Shown piece after piece: positions 30,659 through 42,938 of a stretch of DNA of 62,322 nucleotides. Both the position numbers and the translations under genes were made by a program. The notes beneath the pieces are model-generated. The model ran no database searches. It saw nothing but the letters and a program-made list of their open reading frames with translations, and was not told the DNA's origin. The stretch's first letter is position 1, and each line of letters opens with the position of its first letter. Source of the stretch: Rhodomicrobium sp. R_RK_3 (GTDB lineage: Bacteria > Pseudomonadota > Alphaproteobacteria > Rhizobiales > Rhodomicrobiaceae); NCBI RefSeq assembly GCF_002198715.1, contig NZ_MWLK01000009.1, positions 1 to 62,322 of the forward strand, written 5' to 3'.

Positions 30659-31602
30659 GCGGCGGCAACCATCGGACGGCCTTCGGGCGGCACGCCGAGG
30701 CGCTTGATTTCCCATTCGAGTTCGATGCCGCTCGCCGCCTTGACGCGGGCGCGCACGGTCTCGCCGAGCGTTTCGATGTCCTCGGCGCTGGCCTCGCCGT
30801 CATTGATCAGGAAGTTGCAATGCATCTGCGAGACATGCGCGCCGCCGACGCGGTAGCCGCGCATTCCGGCGGCGTCGATCAGCTTCCAGGAGCTGTGGCC
30901 GGGCGGGTTCTTGAAGGTCGAGCCGCCGGTGCGCGACTTGATCGGCTGGTGGGCTTCGCGGTAGTCGGCTACCTCCTGCATGGCGCGCAAGATGTCGTCC
31001 TGCGAACCCGCTCCGCCTTGATACACGGCTTCCGTAAAAATCAGGTCTTCGGGCGCGCCGCAATGGCGGTAGGTATAGGCGAGATCGGCAAGGGTCAGCG
31101 TGTGTATCGTTCCGGTACGGTCCACCGCGCGCGCGCCGATGACGACGTCTTTGGTCTCGGTGCCATGCGCGCCGGCATTCATACGCAGCGCGCCGCCGAC
31201 GGTGCCCGGAATGCCGCGATAGAAGGCGAGCCCCGCGACGCCCGCGCTCGCCGCGCCCTGCGCCAGCCGCATGTCCGGAACGGCGGCGCCGACGCGCAGC
31301 CGGTGGCCGTCTTCGGGCAGGATGTGGTTGAAGCCGCGCCCGAGCCGGATCACCACGCCTGGAATGCCGCCGTCGCGCACCAAGAGGTTGGAACCGACGC
31401 CGACGATGGTGACAGGCACCTCGCGCGGCGTGCCGGCAAGGAAATAGGCCAGATCGGCTTCATCGGCCGGGCTGAACAGCACTTGCGCCGGACCGCCGAC
31501 GCGGAACCAGGTGATGTCGGCCATCGGGCGCATCGCTTCCATGCGCCCGCGCAAATCGGGCAGCGATGCTTGCAGTTCGGCGGTCAGATCGGGGAAAGGC
31601 AT
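30655..31602 (-). CDS. murB: UDP-N-acetylenolpyruvoylglucosamine reductase
   Basis: MurB is the FAD enzyme that reduces UDP-GlcNAc-enolpyruvate to UDP-MurNAc with NADPH. The 315-residue protein has the PP-loop and FAD segments ([13 protein letters not shown], about 68-80), the [21 protein letters not shown] segment region (about 125-147), and the catalytic Ser/Glu region with [12 protein letters not shown] (about 222-233). Length and the NPPG motif fit the type found in alphaproteobacteria. It is 25 bases after murC and coupled to ddl. Confidence 0.96.
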   Translation of the reverse strand: MPFPDLTAELQASLPDLRGRMEAMRPMADITWFRVGGPAQVLFSPADEADLAYFLAGTPREVPVTIVGVGSNLLVRDGGIPGVVIRLGRGFNHILPEDGHRLRVGAAVPDMRLAQGAASAGVAGLAFYRGIPGTVGGALRMNAGAHGTETKDVVIGARAVDRTGTIHTLTLADLAYTYRHCGAPEDLIFTEAVYQGGAGSQDDILRAMQEVADYREAHQPIKSRTGGSTFKNPPGHSSWKLIDAAGMRGYRVGGAHVSQMHCNFLINDGEASAEDIETLGETVRARVKAASGIELEWEIKRLGVPPEGRPMVAAA

Positions 31603-31627
31603 CGGCGGGACTGCTTGTCGAAAGAAT

Positions 31628-33061
31628 TTACTCGGCGGCGTCGAGCCGTGAGGGGCTGAGGAGATCGAGACGGCCCGGCAGGGCGTTGGCCCAGTCGGTG
31701 ATCGTCCCGGCGCCTAGCCCTATCACCAGATCGCCCGGCTTGACCAGCGAGGCGACGAGGCTCGTCAGCGCTTCCTCGCCGTCGACGCCGATGACCTGGC
31801 GATGGCCGGTCTTCCTGACGCCCGCGATCAGCGCGTCGCGGTCGACGCCGTTCGGCTCCTCGCCCGCCGAATAGACCGGGGTGACGATGACGGTGTCGCT
31901 GTCGCCGAAGCAGCCGCAGAATTCATCGAACAGGCTTTTCAGCCGCGAATAGCGGTGCGGCTGCACGATGGCGATGACGCGGCCCTTGGAGGCGCCGCGC
32001 GCCGCGCCGAGCACGGCGGAGATTTCGGCCGGGTGGTGGGCGTAGTCGTCATAAAAGGCGACGCCGTTCCAGATGCCGGTCCGGGTGAAGCGGCGCTTGA
32101 CGCCGTGGAAGCTCGACAGCGCCTCGCGGATGGTGGCGTCATCGATGCCGGCTTCGGTGGCCACCGCAATGGCGGCCATGGCGTTCAGGGCGTTGTACTG
32201 GCCGGGAATGGCCAGCGTCAGGTCGATCAGCGTGCGCTCGCCGCCTTCGACCTCGTCATTGAGGGCGGCATCGACATGCATCGATCCGCCATTGGAGCGC
32301 ACGGCGGTCAGGCGAATGTCGGCATCGGCGGCAACGCCGTAGCGGAGGATGCGGCTGCCTGCCGTCAGTCTCGCGTCGGCGGCGAAGCGGCGCACCATCG
32401 GATGATCGATGCCGGCGACGACGACGCCGCCCGGCTGGATGCCTTCGAAGAAGCGCCGATAAGCGCCGTACATCGCCTCGACCGAGCCGTAATAATCCAG
32501 ATGCTCGGGGTCGATATTGGTGACGACGCCGATGCGGGTCGGCAGCTTGACGAAGGTCTCGTCGGATTCATCCGCCTCGACGACGATCCATTCGCCCTTG
32601 CCGATGCGGGCATTGGTGCCCCAATCGTTGATGATGCCGCCGGTGATGACGGTCGGGTCGAGCCCGGCGCTTTCGAAGATCCAGGCGATCAGCGAGGTGG
32701 TGGTGGTCTTGCCATGCGTGCCGGTGACGCTGATGGCTTTGAAATTGTCCATCAGCCGCGCCAGCATGTCTGCCCGGCTCCAGACCGGCAGGCCGGCGGC
32801 GCGGGCGGCGACGAGTTCGGGATTGCCGGCCTTGACGGCGGAGGACAGCACGACGAGCCCGGCGCCCTCGATATTTTCCGGCACATGGCCGATGGCGACG
32901 GAAATGCCCTTCGCGGCGAGGCGCCTTGCATTGACGCCGTCCTTGAGGTCGCTGCCGCGCACTTCGATGCCGCGATCGTGCAGCACCTCGGCGATGGCGC
33001 TCATACCAATGCCGCCGATCCCGACGATGTGGATCGGCTGAAACTCTTCCAGGTTCTTCAT
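31628..33061 (-). CDS. murC: UDP-N-acetylmuramate--L-alanine ligase
   Basis: MurC adds the first amino acid, L-alanine, to UDP-MurNAc. The 477-residue protein has the N-terminal UDP-binding Rossmann domain ([17 protein letters not shown], about 12-28), the central ATPase with [11 protein letters not shown] (about 115-125), and the C-terminal domain with [10 protein letters not shown]. The ATG overlaps the murG stop as ATGA. Confidence 0.97.
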   Translation of the reverse strand: MKNLEEFQPIHIVGIGGIGMSAIAEVLHDRGIEVRGSDLKDGVNARRLAAKGISVAIGHVPENIEGAGLVVLSSAVKAGNPELVAARAAGLPVWSRADMLARLMDNFKAISVTGTHGKTTTTSLIAWIFESAGLDPTVITGGIINDWGTNARIGKGEWIVVEADESDETFVKLPTRIGVVTNIDPEHLDYYGSVEAMYGAYRRFFEGIQPGGVVVAGIDHPMVRRFAADARLTAGSRILRYGVAADADIRLTAVRSNGGSMHVDAALNDEVEGGERTLIDLTLAIPGQYNALNAMAAIAVATEAGIDDATIREALSSFHGVKRRFTRTGIWNGVAFYDDYAHHPAEISAVLGAARGASKGRVIAIVQPHRYSRLKSLFDEFCGCFGDSDTVIVTPVYSAGEEPNGVDRDALIAGVRKTGHRQVIGVDGEEALTSLVASLVKPGDLVIGLGAGTITDWANALPGRLDLLSPSRLDAAE

Positions 33062-34197
33062 TGTGCCTGCCCCTCGGCTGCGCGCGGTGCCGCAAATGTC
33101 TGCGGCGCCTCGGCCAGTGTCACCACCAAATCCGCCAGACGCGCCACGGCGTCAAAGCGCGCCAGCGACTTGGAGCGCGATGCCGCACGGGCGAGTGTCG
33201 CCGGTTCCTCGAACAGCCGCCGCAGCGTTCCGGCGAGCCGTTCCGGCGTCATGATCGCCTGCTCAAAACACCAACCCGCACCCGCTTTTTCGAATCGGGT
33301 AGCATTTTCAAGCTGATCATTATCAACCGAATGCGGCAGAGGTACGAGCACGGCAGGGCGCCCAAGTGCCGCAAGCTCGGCAATTGTGGTCGCTCCCGCA
33401 CGGGAGACGACCAGATGCGCTCCGGCCATGCGAAATGGCAGATCGTCGAAAAACGTTGCCAGTTCCGCCGCCACACCCGCCACTTCGTAGCTATCGAAAA
33501 CCCGATCGATATCTTCTTCGCGGCATTGCTGGACAACCATCATCCGGTCGCGCAGTTCCTGGGGCAGAAGCTGTAATGCGACAGGCATGATATCGGAGAA
33601 GAAGCGCGCGCCCTGGCTGCCGCCGAAGCAGAGCAGGTTCAGCGGCTGCCCGCTCGACGGCGGCTGGTAGGTGCCGCCGCGCATCTCCAGGATGGCGTCG
33701 CGCAAGGGGGTGCCGGTGACGTAGCTCTTGTCGTTGAGCTTGCCCTCGAGGAACTTGGTGTCCTCGAAGGAGATGGCGATGGCCTTGACCATCGGGGCAA
33801 GGAAGCGGTTGGCCCGCCCCATCACCGAATTCTGCTCATGGATCATGCTCGGGACGCCGCGCGCCAGCGATGCGAGCACCGGCGGAATGGTCGGATAACC
33901 GCCGAAGCCGATCATCGCCCTCGGTTTCAGGTCGCCCATAATGTCATAGGCCATCTTAAAACCGTTTGAATTGGTGGCCACCATTTTCATCGCTTCGAGC
34001 GGTGATTTGCCCTTGAAGGTGGCGGCGGGCACGGTGTGGACCGCGCGGCCGGGAAATCCCTTGAAATTGGCGGCGCGGTTGTCGGTGATGAGGTCGACCT
34101 CGTAGCCGCGGCGGATCAGTTCGCCAGCCAGTGCCTGGGCCGGGAACAAATGGCCGCCCGTGCCTCCCGCAGTCAGTACGATGGACGCGCCTATCAA
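33058..34197 (-). CDS. murG: UDP-GlcNAc:lipid I GlcNAc transferase
   Basis: MurG converts lipid I to lipid II on the cytoplasmic membrane face. The 379-residue GT-B protein has the glycine-rich loop LTAGGTGGHLFPA (about 8-20), the second glycine loop in LLCFGGSQGARF (about 193-204) and the SRAGATTIAEL UDP-GlcNAc site (about 270-280). The start codon is a TTG that overlaps the ftsW stop as TTGA. No later start leaves the first glycine loop at its normal position, so the unusual codon is probably correct. Confidence 0.95.
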   Translation of the reverse strand: MIGASIVLTAGGTGGHLFPAQALAGELIRRGYEVDLITDNRAANFKGFPGRAVHTVPAATFKGKSPLEAMKMVATNSNGFKMAYDIMGDLKPRAMIGFGGYPTIPPVLASLARGVPSMIHEQNSVMGRANRFLAPMVKAIAISFEDTKFLEGKLNDKSYVTGTPLRDAILEMRGGTYQPPSSGQPLNLLCFGGSQGARFFSDIMPVALQLLPQELRDRMMVVQQCREEDIDRVFDSYEVAGVAAELATFFDDLPFRMAGAHLVVSRAGATTIAELAALGRPAVLVPLPHSVDNDQLENATRFEKAGAGWCFEQAIMTPERLAGTLRRLFEEPATLARAASRSKSLARFDAVARLADLVVTLAEAPQTFAAPRAAEGQAQ

Positions 34198-35365
34198 ATT
34201 CTTATCCCCCTGGAGGAAGCCGCTCCGCTCGCTGTGCGCGGAACGGAACGGTAGACCGGACCTGCCTCCGGCCGGCGCCTTGCAAGGCCCAGCGCCAGCC
34301 CCATTGTGAGCGCCATGGCCGTCAGCGAGGAGCCGCCATAGGACAAAAACGGAAGCGTCATGCCCTTGGACGGCAGCATATCCACGTTAACTGCCATATT
34401 AATCAGAGTTTGAAAACCAAAGAGCATCATAAGGCCGGAAAGCGCCAGCCGAATAAACGGATCGTGCGAGCGGCTTGCGGCGCGAAAGCCGCGCCAGACG
34501 ATAAAGGCGTAAAGGCAAACGAGAAACAGGCAGAAAATCAGCCCGAATTCCTCGGCGATGACGGCAAAAATATAATCCGTGTAAGCGTCGGGCAGCCCCG
34601 GCGTCACCACGCCCTCGCCCGGCCCGCGCCCGAACCAGCCGCCCTCGCGAAAGGCGGCGAGCGCCGTTTCGGTCTGATGGGTGTCGCCGCTCGCCGGATA
34701 GAGGAAGCGGTCGACCCGGCTCTGCACATGCGGCAGCATGTGGTAGGCGCCGACGAAGCCGCCCGCGCCGGCGAGAATCGCAAGCCCGATCCAGATCAGC
34801 GAATAGCCGGCGAGGAAGAACAGGCCGCCCCAGACCAGCACGACGAGCGCGGTCTGGCCGATATCGGGCTGCATCACGAGGCAGAGCGCGAACAGGCCGA
34901 GCACGGCGATGGCGATCTGTAAGGTTGGCATGTCGCGCCGCTTGCCGCTTTCGCCGAACAGCCAGGCGGTCAGGATGATGAAGCCGGCCTTGGCGAATTC
35001 CGACGGCTGGATCGACTGGCCGCCGATGATCACCCAGCGCACCGCGCCGTTTTTCTCGATGCCTTGCGCGAAGGCGAGCAGCATCAGCCCGATGCCGCCA
35101 AGAAACAAAACCAGGCCCATCCGGCGGACGAGCTTCGGGTGCAGCATCGAGGCGCTGATGAGGAAGAGGGCGGCGGGCACCATGTACAGCACGTGCCGCT
35201 TGAAGAAATAGAGCGGCTCCGCGCCGATCTTATGGGCGGCGGCGGGGCTGGCGGCGAGCGAGACCAGCGCTCCGATCAGCATGATGAGCAGCACGGCGCC
35301 GAGCAGCAGGCGGTCCACCGAGAACCACCATTCGGTAAAGACGCTGCGGTCGGTCCGCGCCAGCC

Positions 35366-35369
<4 letters not shown>
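34194..35369 (-). CDS. ftsW: SEDS peptidoglycan polymerase FtsW
   Basis: FtsW is the septal glycan polymerase that works with FtsI. The 391-residue polytopic protein has about ten membrane segments and typical SEDS motifs: [12 protein letters not shown] (about 134-145), [11 protein letters not shown] (about 180-190) and the signature [10 protein letters not shown] near the end. The start is the ATG overlapping the murD stop (ATGA); the frame continues upstream only as a shadow of murD. A short Arg-rich tail follows the last helix. Confidence 0.96.
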
Positions 35370-36775
<1,406 letters not shown>

Positions 36776-36782
36776 GGAAATC

Positions 36783-37865
36783 CTACCTCAATTTCAGCGT
36801 CGAAAGCCCGATCAGGGCCAGCACCACGGCGATGATCCAGAAGCGGACGACGACGGTCGCCTCGGCCCAGCCCTTCTGCTCGAAATGGTGATGCAGCGGG
36901 GCCATGCGGAAGACGCGCTTGCCGGTCAGCTTGAAGGACATCACCTGCACGATCACCGAGGCGGTTTCCAGCACGAACAACCCGCCGACGATGGCCAGCA
37001 CGATCTCATGCTTGATCGCCACCGCAATGGCGCCGAGCGTGCCGCCGAGCGCCAGCGAGCCGGTGTCGCCCATGAAGATCATCGCGGGCGGCGCGTTGAA
37101 CCAGAGGAAGCCGAGCCCCGCTCCCACCAGCGCCCCGCAGATGACGGCCAATTCGCCCGCCCCGGCGACGGGATGAATCTGCAGGTAATCGGCGAACATC
37201 TTGTTGCCGGCGAGATAGGCGATGACGCCGAACGTCGCCGCCGCGATCATGACGGGCACGATGGCCAGCCCGTCCAGCCCGTCGGTAAGGTTGACGGCGT
37301 TGCCGGAGCCGGCGATGACGAAAATGCCGAGCAGCAGGAAGAACGGCCCCAGATCGATCATCAGCGCCTTGAAGAAGGGCACCGCCAGCATGGTCGAAGT
37401 CTCGGGCGTGCTGATCTTCATGATCGAATAAGTGGCGATGGCGGCGATGGCGACTTCCAGCCCGAAGCGCACCTTGCCTGGAAATCCGTCCGTGCTGCGT
37501 TTGGTGACTTTCAGATAATCGTCATAGAAGCCGATCAGCCCGTAGGACAGCGTCACGGCGAGCACGACCCAGACCAGCTTGTTCGAAAGGTTGGCCCACA
37601 GGATGGTGGCGACGCCGACGCCGAGCAGAATCATCAGCCCGCCCATGGTCGGGGTGCCGGCCTTGCTCAAATGGCTCTTGGGCCCGTCGGAGCGGATCGG
37701 CTGGCCCTTGCCCTGGCGCAGGCGCATCAGGTTGATCAGCGCCGGGCCGAACAGGAACACCACCATCAGCGCCGTCATGATCGCCCCGCCGGTGCGGAAG
37801 GTGATGTAGCGGAAGACGTTGAACAGTGGCGCATGGTCACCCAAGGCACCCAATAAATAGAGCAT
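36783..37865 (-). CDS. mraY: Phospho-MurNAc-pentapeptide transferase (lipid I synthase)
   Basis: MraY transfers phospho-MurNAc-pentapeptide to undecaprenyl phosphate, forming lipid I in the inner membrane. The 360-residue protein has ten transmembrane segments and the family motifs: [13 protein letters not shown] (about 65-77), YDDYLK (about 113-118), [10 protein letters not shown] (about 191-200), [12 protein letters not shown] (about 265-276) and the histidine-rich APLHHHFE (about 323-330). Confidence 0.97.
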   Translation of the reverse strand: MLYLLGALGDHAPLFNVFRYITFRTGGAIMTALMVVFLFGPALINLMRLRQGKGQPIRSDGPKSHLSKAGTPTMGGLMILLGVGVATILWANLSNKLVWVVLAVTLSYGLIGFYDDYLKVTKRSTDGFPGKVRFGLEVAIAAIATYSIMKISTPETSTMLAVPFFKALMIDLGPFFLLLGIFVIAGSGNAVNLTDGLDGLAIVPVMIAAATFGVIAYLAGNKMFADYLQIHPVAGAGELAVICGALVGAGLGFLWFNAPPAMIFMGDTGSLALGGTLGAIAVAIKHEIVLAIVGGLFVLETASVIVQVMSFKLTGKRVFRMAPLHHHFEQKGWAEATVVVRFWIIAVVLALIGLSTLKLR

Positions 37866-37880
37866 TTCCTGCCTTTCGAG

Positions 37881-39314
37881 CTATTCCGCCGCGCCGGTTT
37901 CGGCTGCTTCGCGTTGCGGATAGCGTTGCTTGATCGCCTCGACGAGAAGGCCCATCCGGCTGCCCAGCGAGCCTTTGATCGTTACGGCATCGCCCGGCTG
38001 GATCGCCTCGAATAGGGCCTGTTTGAGAGATTCTGAATTTTCCGCCCATGCCCCGCGCTTCGCCTCGGGCAGGGCGGCGAACAGAGCGGCCATATGCGGC
38101 CCGCAGCAGAAAAGCGCGTCGACCTCAGCCGCCTCGATGGCGGCGGCGAGCCCGGCATGCATCGCGTCGGAGCGCTCGCCGAGCTCCAGCATGTCGCCGA
38201 GGACGGCGATGCGGCGCTTGGCGCGGGATTGCGGCAGGTCGCCGAGCACCCGGATCGCGGCGGTCACCGAGGCCGGGTTGGCGTTGTAGGACTCGTCGAG
38301 CAGCAGGAACGTGCCGCCTTCGATGGCGTGCAGCGATTGCGCGCCGCGCCCGGCCGGAGCGCCGAACACGGCCAGCGCCGGAACCGCGCGCGCCACATCG
38401 CCGCCGAGCAGCTTGATTGCCGCGACGGCACCGAGCGAGTTCATGGCGAGGTGCTCGCCGGGCGCGCCGATGTGGTAGCTCAGGCGCTCGCCGAGGCAAT
38501 CGGCCTCGATGCGCGAGCCGCCGCCTTCGGCCTCGGAGGCGAGCAGCCGGGCCTCGGCCTCATCCGCCCAGCCGAAGCCGACGATCCGCGCCGCGCCGCG
38601 CTCGCCGGCGCGCTGGGCGAGCCGGTCATATTGCTCGATATCGCGGTTGAGGATGGCGGCGCCGTCCGGCTCCAGCCCGTCGAAGATCTCCGCCTTGGCG
38701 TCGGCGATGGCCTCGATGCCGTCGAAGAACTCGATATGGACGGGCGCGATGGTGGTGATGATGGCGGCGTGCGGACGCACGAGATGGGTCAGCGGCGTGA
38801 TCTCGCCGGGATGGTTCATGCCGATCTCGAAGACGGCGTAATCGGCGTCGCGCGGCAGCCGGGCGAGCGACAGCGGCACGCCCCAATGATTGTTATAGGA
38901 CTTGTCCGAGGCATGGACGCGGCCGAGCTTGCCCAGCATCAGCCGCAGCATTTCCTTCGTGCCGGTCTTGCCGACGCTGCCGGTCACCGCGACGATGCGG
39001 GCCTTGCTACGCGCGCGCCCTGCCCTGCCGAGCGTGTTCAGCGCTTCGAGCGTGTCGCGCACGCGGAGCAGCGGCCCCGAAGCCTTGCCCGCATAGTCGG
39101 CATTGACCACGGCGAGCCCGGCTCCGGCGGCGAAGGCATGAGCCAGGTAGTTATGGCCGTCGGTGCGGTCGCCCTTGATGGCGAAGAACAGGTCGCCCGG
39201 CTCGAGCGTGCGCGTGTCGATGGAAATGCCGCCGACGCTGTCCGGCATGGCGCCGCCCTCGGCCGCGCCGAGGGTTTCCGTCAACTCCGCCGCCGTCCAA
39301 AGCGCTTCAGCCAT
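37881..39314 (-). CDS. murF: UDP-MurNAc-tripeptide--D-alanyl-D-alanine ligase
   Basis: MurF adds D-Ala-D-Ala to complete the UDP-MurNAc-pentapeptide. The 477-residue protein has the N-terminal domain with SIDTRTLEPGDLFFAI (about 30-45), the ATP site AVTGSVGKTGTKEML (about 109-123), the NYNNHWGVP-like KSYNNHWGVPLSL segment (about 138-150) and the LDESYNANPASV motif. It overlaps the murE end by eight bases. Confidence 0.97.
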   Translation of the reverse strand: MAEALWTAAELTETLGAAEGGAMPDSVGGISIDTRTLEPGDLFFAIKGDRTDGHNYLAHAFAAGAGLAVVNADYAGKASGPLLRVRDTLEALNTLGRAGRARSKARIVAVTGSVGKTGTKEMLRLMLGKLGRVHASDKSYNNHWGVPLSLARLPRDADYAVFEIGMNHPGEITPLTHLVRPHAAIITTIAPVHIEFFDGIEAIADAKAEIFDGLEPDGAAILNRDIEQYDRLAQRAGERGAARIVGFGWADEAEARLLASEAEGGGSRIEADCLGERLSYHIGAPGEHLAMNSLGAVAAIKLLGGDVARAVPALAVFGAPAGRGAQSLHAIEGGTFLLLDESYNANPASVTAAIRVLGDLPQSRAKRRIAVLGDMLELGERSDAMHAGLAAAIEAAEVDALFCCGPHMAALFAALPEAKRGAWAENSESLKQALFEAIQPGDAVTIKGSLGSRMGLLVEAIKQRYPQREAAETGAAE

Positions 39315-40773
39315 GCATGGTCCCTTGCTGGTCCGGAACGCCCAAAAGTGCGGCGACCGCGTCGTGATCGGAATAAGGAATGACCGTATTGCCTACGATC
39401 TGTCCGGTTTCATGGCCTTTGCCGGCGACGAGCAGCAAATCGCCCGCCGCCATGGAGCCGATGGCCGCCGCGATCGCCGTCTGCCGGTCGCCGATTTCAA
39501 TGGCGCCCGGCGCGGCGGCGAGGATTTCGGCGCGGATCTCGGCCGGGTCCTCGCTACGCGGATTGTCGTCGGTGACGGTGACGCGGTCGGCGAAGCGCGC
39601 GGCGACCTCGCCCATCTGCGGACGCTTGCCCTTGTCGCGGTCGCCGCCGCAGCCGAAGACCACATGCAGCCTGCCCGCCACATAGGGGCGCAGCGCCGCG
39701 ATGGCGTTTTCGAGCGCGTCGGGCGTGTGGGCATAGTCGATGAAGACCGGACCGCCGGCCGGGGCGTAACCCGCCAGCTCGAGGCGGCCCTTGGCGCCTT
39801 TCAGCTTTTCCGCGGCGGCGAAGGCGGCGTCCAGAGGCACGCCGGTCGCCAGGGCGAGGCCGAGCGCCACCAGCACGTTGGACGCCTGGAAATCCCCCGC
39901 CAGCGGGATCCTCACCTCATGCACCTTGCGCTCGTGGACGATGCCGAGGCGCTGGCCAAAACCGTCGCGCGCCGTCGAGACGAGGCGCAGCGTGTCGCCG
40001 CGCCGTCCGGTGGTGATGAGCTGGAGGCCGCGCGCGCGGGCGATCTCGGCGGCCTCGTCGCCCGCTTCGCTGTCGACGTCGATGACAGCGGGCTGGCCGG
40101 GCGCGAGCAGTTCGGTGAACAGCCGCATCTTGGCGCGGAAATAATCGGCGAAATCCGGGTGGTAGTCGAGATGGTCGCGGGAGATGTTGGTGAAGCCGCC
40201 CGCCGCCAGCTTGATGCCGTCGGCGCGATATTGCGCGAGGCCGTGGCTCGAGGCTTCGAAGGCCAGATGCGTTGCGCCGCGCGCCGCGAGATCGGCAAGG
40301 CTGGCATGGAGCGAGACCGGATCGGGCGTCGTGTGGTGCAGCGGGATTTCCACGCCCTGGAAGCTGACGCCGGTCGTGCCGAGGCTGGCGGCGGCGAAAC
40401 CGTTCGCCTCCCAGAGCTGGCGCAGGAAGGAGGCGACCGAGGTCTTGCCGTTGGTGCCGGTGACGGCGGCGGCGGTCTCGGGCTGGCGGCCATGGAAGCG
40501 CGCCGCCATCAGGGCGAGGCGGCGGCGCGGATTGGCATCGCGGATCACGATGACGCCATCAGGCGCATCCACCGGCACGCCTTCGCCCGCCAGGATCGCC
40601 GTTGCCCCGCGCGCCAGGGCGTCGGTGATGAAACGCGCGCCATCGGTCTTGGTGCCTGCCAATGCGGCAAAGACATAGCCCGGCTCGACCTCGCGGCTAT
40701 CCGCCGTCAGGCCGGTGACGGGGCGCGCATCGCCGGTCGCGGCGCAGAGATCTTTCAGCTTCATGAGTGTCAT
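39307..40773 (-). CDS. murE: UDP-MurNAc-dipeptide--meso-DAP ligase
   Basis: MurE adds the third stem amino acid. The 488-residue protein has LTADSREVEPGYVFAAL (about 20-36), the ATP site AVTGTNGKTSVASFL and the DNPRSEDP motif. The DNPR sequence marks meso-diaminopimelate-adding enzymes, so the wall is expected to be DAP-type. The start at MTLMKLKD is favoured over a frame extension of 15 codons; the Met three codons later is also possible. Confidence 0.96.
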   Translation of the reverse strand: MTLMKLKDLCAATGDARPVTGLTADSREVEPGYVFAALAGTKTDGARFITDALARGATAILAGEGVPVDAPDGVIVIRDANPRRRLALMAARFHGRQPETAAAVTGTNGKTSVASFLRQLWEANGFAAASLGTTGVSFQGVEIPLHHTTPDPVSLHASLADLAARGATHLAFEASSHGLAQYRADGIKLAAGGFTNISRDHLDYHPDFADYFRAKMRLFTELLAPGQPAVIDVDSEAGDEAAEIARARGLQLITTGRRGDTLRLVSTARDGFGQRLGIVHERKVHEVRIPLAGDFQASNVLVALGLALATGVPLDAAFAAAEKLKGAKGRLELAGYAPAGGPVFIDYAHTPDALENAIAALRPYVAGRLHVVFGCGGDRDKGKRPQMGEVAARFADRVTVTDDNPRSEDPAEIRAEILAAAPGAIEIGDRQTAIAAAIGSMAAGDLLLVAGKGHETGQIVGNTVIPYSDHDAVAALLGVPDQQGTMHG

Positions 40774-40835
40774 GCGCAAGCCCGGCAGCCCGCGACGCGG
40801 CGCGGGACGTTCAATCAAGCTCTTGGATTGCCCGG

Positions 40836-42497
40836 TTAATAGGAGGCTTGCGGGCTTTCGTCAAACGTCCTGGCCGGGGCGATCCCCAGCATCGGCGCGA
40901 TCCGCTTGATCACCGCCCCCGCTGTCGGAGCCGCATTATGCCCGGCCTCATTGCGTTTTCCGGCCGCCTCGGGCTTCGGTTCATCGATCACGATCAGCAC
41001 AAGATATTGTGGATCGTCCATGGGAAATGCCGCAACGAAGCTGGTGATGACCTCGTCGCTATAGCCGCCCTTGGCGGGCTTCCAGGCCGTGCCGGTCTTG
41101 CCGCCGACGCGGTAGCCGGGGACCTTGGCCTGTTCGCCGGTGCCGTGCTCGACATTGGCCAAAAACATCTGGCGCATCGCGGCGCTAGTTTCGGGACTTA
41201 CGACGCGCTCGCCGGGCGCGCGCTCGCCGCTGCGGGGCAGAAATGTCGGCTCGACGCGGGTGCCGCCATTGATCAGCGCGGCATTGGCGACGGCGAAGGC
41301 GAAGGGCGGCACGGAAATGCCGTGGCCATAGGCGGCAGTCATGGTGTTGACCTCGCGCCAGCGCTCGGGGAACAGAGGACGCGCGGTCGGCCCGAGTTCG
41401 GTCGACATCGGCTGCATCAGCCCGAGCTTGGCGAAGAAACTCTTTTGCCTCTCCGTCCCAGTCGCGAGGGCGAGGCGCGCCGCACCCGTATTGGATGAGT
41501 GGGTGAAGATCTCCTCGACCGTGAAATAGCGCTTCTTGGCATGGCGGTCGTAGAGGGTGAAGCGGCCCATGCGCAGCGGCGTCAGCACGTCGATCTTGTC
41601 GTCCATGCGGGCGGCGCCGCTGTCGAGCGCATTGGCGACGGCAAAGGTCTTGAACACCGAGCCCATTTCATAGGCGTCATAATAGAAGCGGTTGTGGCGG
41701 CCCTCGGTCAGCGATTCCTCGCGCCGGTTGGGGTCGTAATCGGGCAGGCCGGCCATGGCGATGACCTCGCCGGTCTTCACATCCAGCACGATGCCGCCGG
41801 CGGCTTTCGCCTGATAGCGCTGCTGCGCGAACATCACCTCCTCATGCAGCGCATATTGGATGCGCAGATCGAGCGAGAGCCGGACCCGCGAGCGCTCCGC
41901 CACGCCGTCCACCGGCTCGGGCAGGCTGGGATTGGCGTCGATATATTTCTCGATCCCCGCGAGGCCCTGATTGTCGACATTGGTATGGCCGAGAATATGC
42001 ACCGCCGTCGCGCCGCCGGGATAGACGCGCTGCGGCTCCTCAATCAATTGCAGCCCGGGCAGGCCCAGATCGTGGACGTCGGCGGCCTGTTTCGGCGTCA
42101 GGCCGCGCTTCACCCATTCGAAGCGGCCGGGTCCGCGCAATTTGGTGCGCAGGCCGACGACATCCTCGGCCGAGAGCACGCGCGACAGCTTCTCCACCGT
42201 ATCGTCGGCGTCGAGGATCTGCGTGGGATCGGCGAACAGCCAGTAGACGCGGATATCGGAGGCGAGCATCCGGCCGTGCCGGTCGACGATGTCGGGGCGG
42301 GAGAGCGCGTGGCGCACCTGCTGTTCGGCCGACATCATGCGCGAGGCGACGGCGACTTCGCGGCCGAGCGAGGTGAGCTGGACACCGATGGCGACGAAGG
42401 CGCCGAGAAGGGCCAGCGACAGGGCGCGCATCCGCCAGGCCGGGGTCGGCTCGGCGGTCATGTCGTAGACCTCATTGAGTGGCGGTACGCGGCGCAT
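40836..42497 (-). CDS. ftsI: Septal peptidoglycan transpeptidase FtsI (PBP3)
   Basis: FtsI cross-links septal peptidoglycan. The 553-residue protein has a short cytoplasmic end, one transmembrane segment (about 25-45), a non-catalytic pedestal domain (about 65-200) and a class B transpeptidase domain with S-x-x-K (SVFK, near residue 280), SSN (HSSNTG) and KTGTA. The ATG at 42497 has GGGGAG six bases upstream and overlaps ftsL. An ATG at 42461 also has a good ribosome site (GAGG) and would give 541 residues. Confidence 0.94.
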   Translation of the reverse strand: MRRVPPLNEVYDMTAEPTPAWRMRALSLALLGAFVAIGVQLTSLGREVAVASRMMSAEQQVRHALSRPDIVDRHGRMLASDIRVYWLFADPTQILDADDTVEKLSRVLSAEDVVGLRTKLRGPGRFEWVKRGLTPKQAADVHDLGLPGLQLIEEPQRVYPGGATAVHILGHTNVDNQGLAGIEKYIDANPSLPEPVDGVAERSRVRLSLDLRIQYALHEEVMFAQQRYQAKAAGGIVLDVKTGEVIAMAGLPDYDPNRREESLTEGRHNRFYYDAYEMGSVFKTFAVANALDSGAARMDDKIDVLTPLRMGRFTLYDRHAKKRYFTVEEIFTHSSNTGAARLALATGTERQKSFFAKLGLMQPMSTELGPTARPLFPERWREVNTMTAAYGHGISVPPFAFAVANAALINGGTRVEPTFLPRSGERAPGERVVSPETSAAMRQMFLANVEHGTGEQAKVPGYRVGGKTGTAWKPAKGGYSDEVITSFVAAFPMDDPQYLVLIVIDEPKPEAAGKRNEAGHNAAPTAGAVIKRIAPMLGIAPARTFDESPQASY

Positions 42498-42870
42498 GGC
42501 CAACTCCCCTGACGCCGCGGATCAGCGCGCCGATTTCGTCCCGCGCCTCCCAGCCATTGCCGCTATCGGCCGGGGGCGCCGCCGGGCGGCGCGCCAGGGT
42601 CTCCATGAAATCGCGGTGATTGATGAGCTGGTCGGGCTTGGCGGGTTCGAGCTTCAAGACTTCGCGCGCCAAGGTCTCGATGCGCTCCGGCCGGGTGACG
42701 TGGCTCCACTCGGCGCGCATCAGCGCCACATTGTCCTTCTCATCCTCGATGGCACGCTGCAGGCTGCTCGCCTGGGCTTCGAGCCGGCGGGTCTGGAACT
42801 TCATGTCGTAGATGAGGATGACGAGACCGGCGAGAAATCCGAACGCCAAAAGAGAAAGCAGACGCAGCAC
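42472..42870 (-). CDS. ftsL: Divisome protein FtsL
   Basis: FtsL is a small bitopic protein that with FtsB/FtsQ activates FtsWI. The product has a transmembrane segment (about 4-24), a leucine-zipper-like coiled coil (about 27-65) and the RPERIETLAREVLKLEPAKPDQ motif common to alphaproteobacterial FtsL. The C-terminal tail is longer than in E. coli. I chose the GTG at 42870, preceded by GGGG; a TTG 15 codons upstream is the alternative. No ATG fits. The identity rests on position, topology and this motif. Confidence 0.85.
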   Translation of the reverse strand: MLRLLSLLAFGFLAGLVILIYDMKFQTRRLEAQASSLQRAIEDEKDNVALMRAEWSHVTRPERIETLAREVLKLEPAKPDQLINHRDFMETLARRPAAPPADSGNGWEARDEIGALIRGVRGVGHAPRTATQ

Positions 42871-42938
42871 GGCTGAGAACCCCGATAGAAATGAACCCGT
42901 TACCGGACTTAGCAAATATTGGTAAATTTCCGGTAAGC

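Noticed and set aside
31802-33316. 504-codon plus-strand ORF opposite murC/murG
   Set aside because: MurC motifs are intact on the minus strand and the ORF has no protein features.
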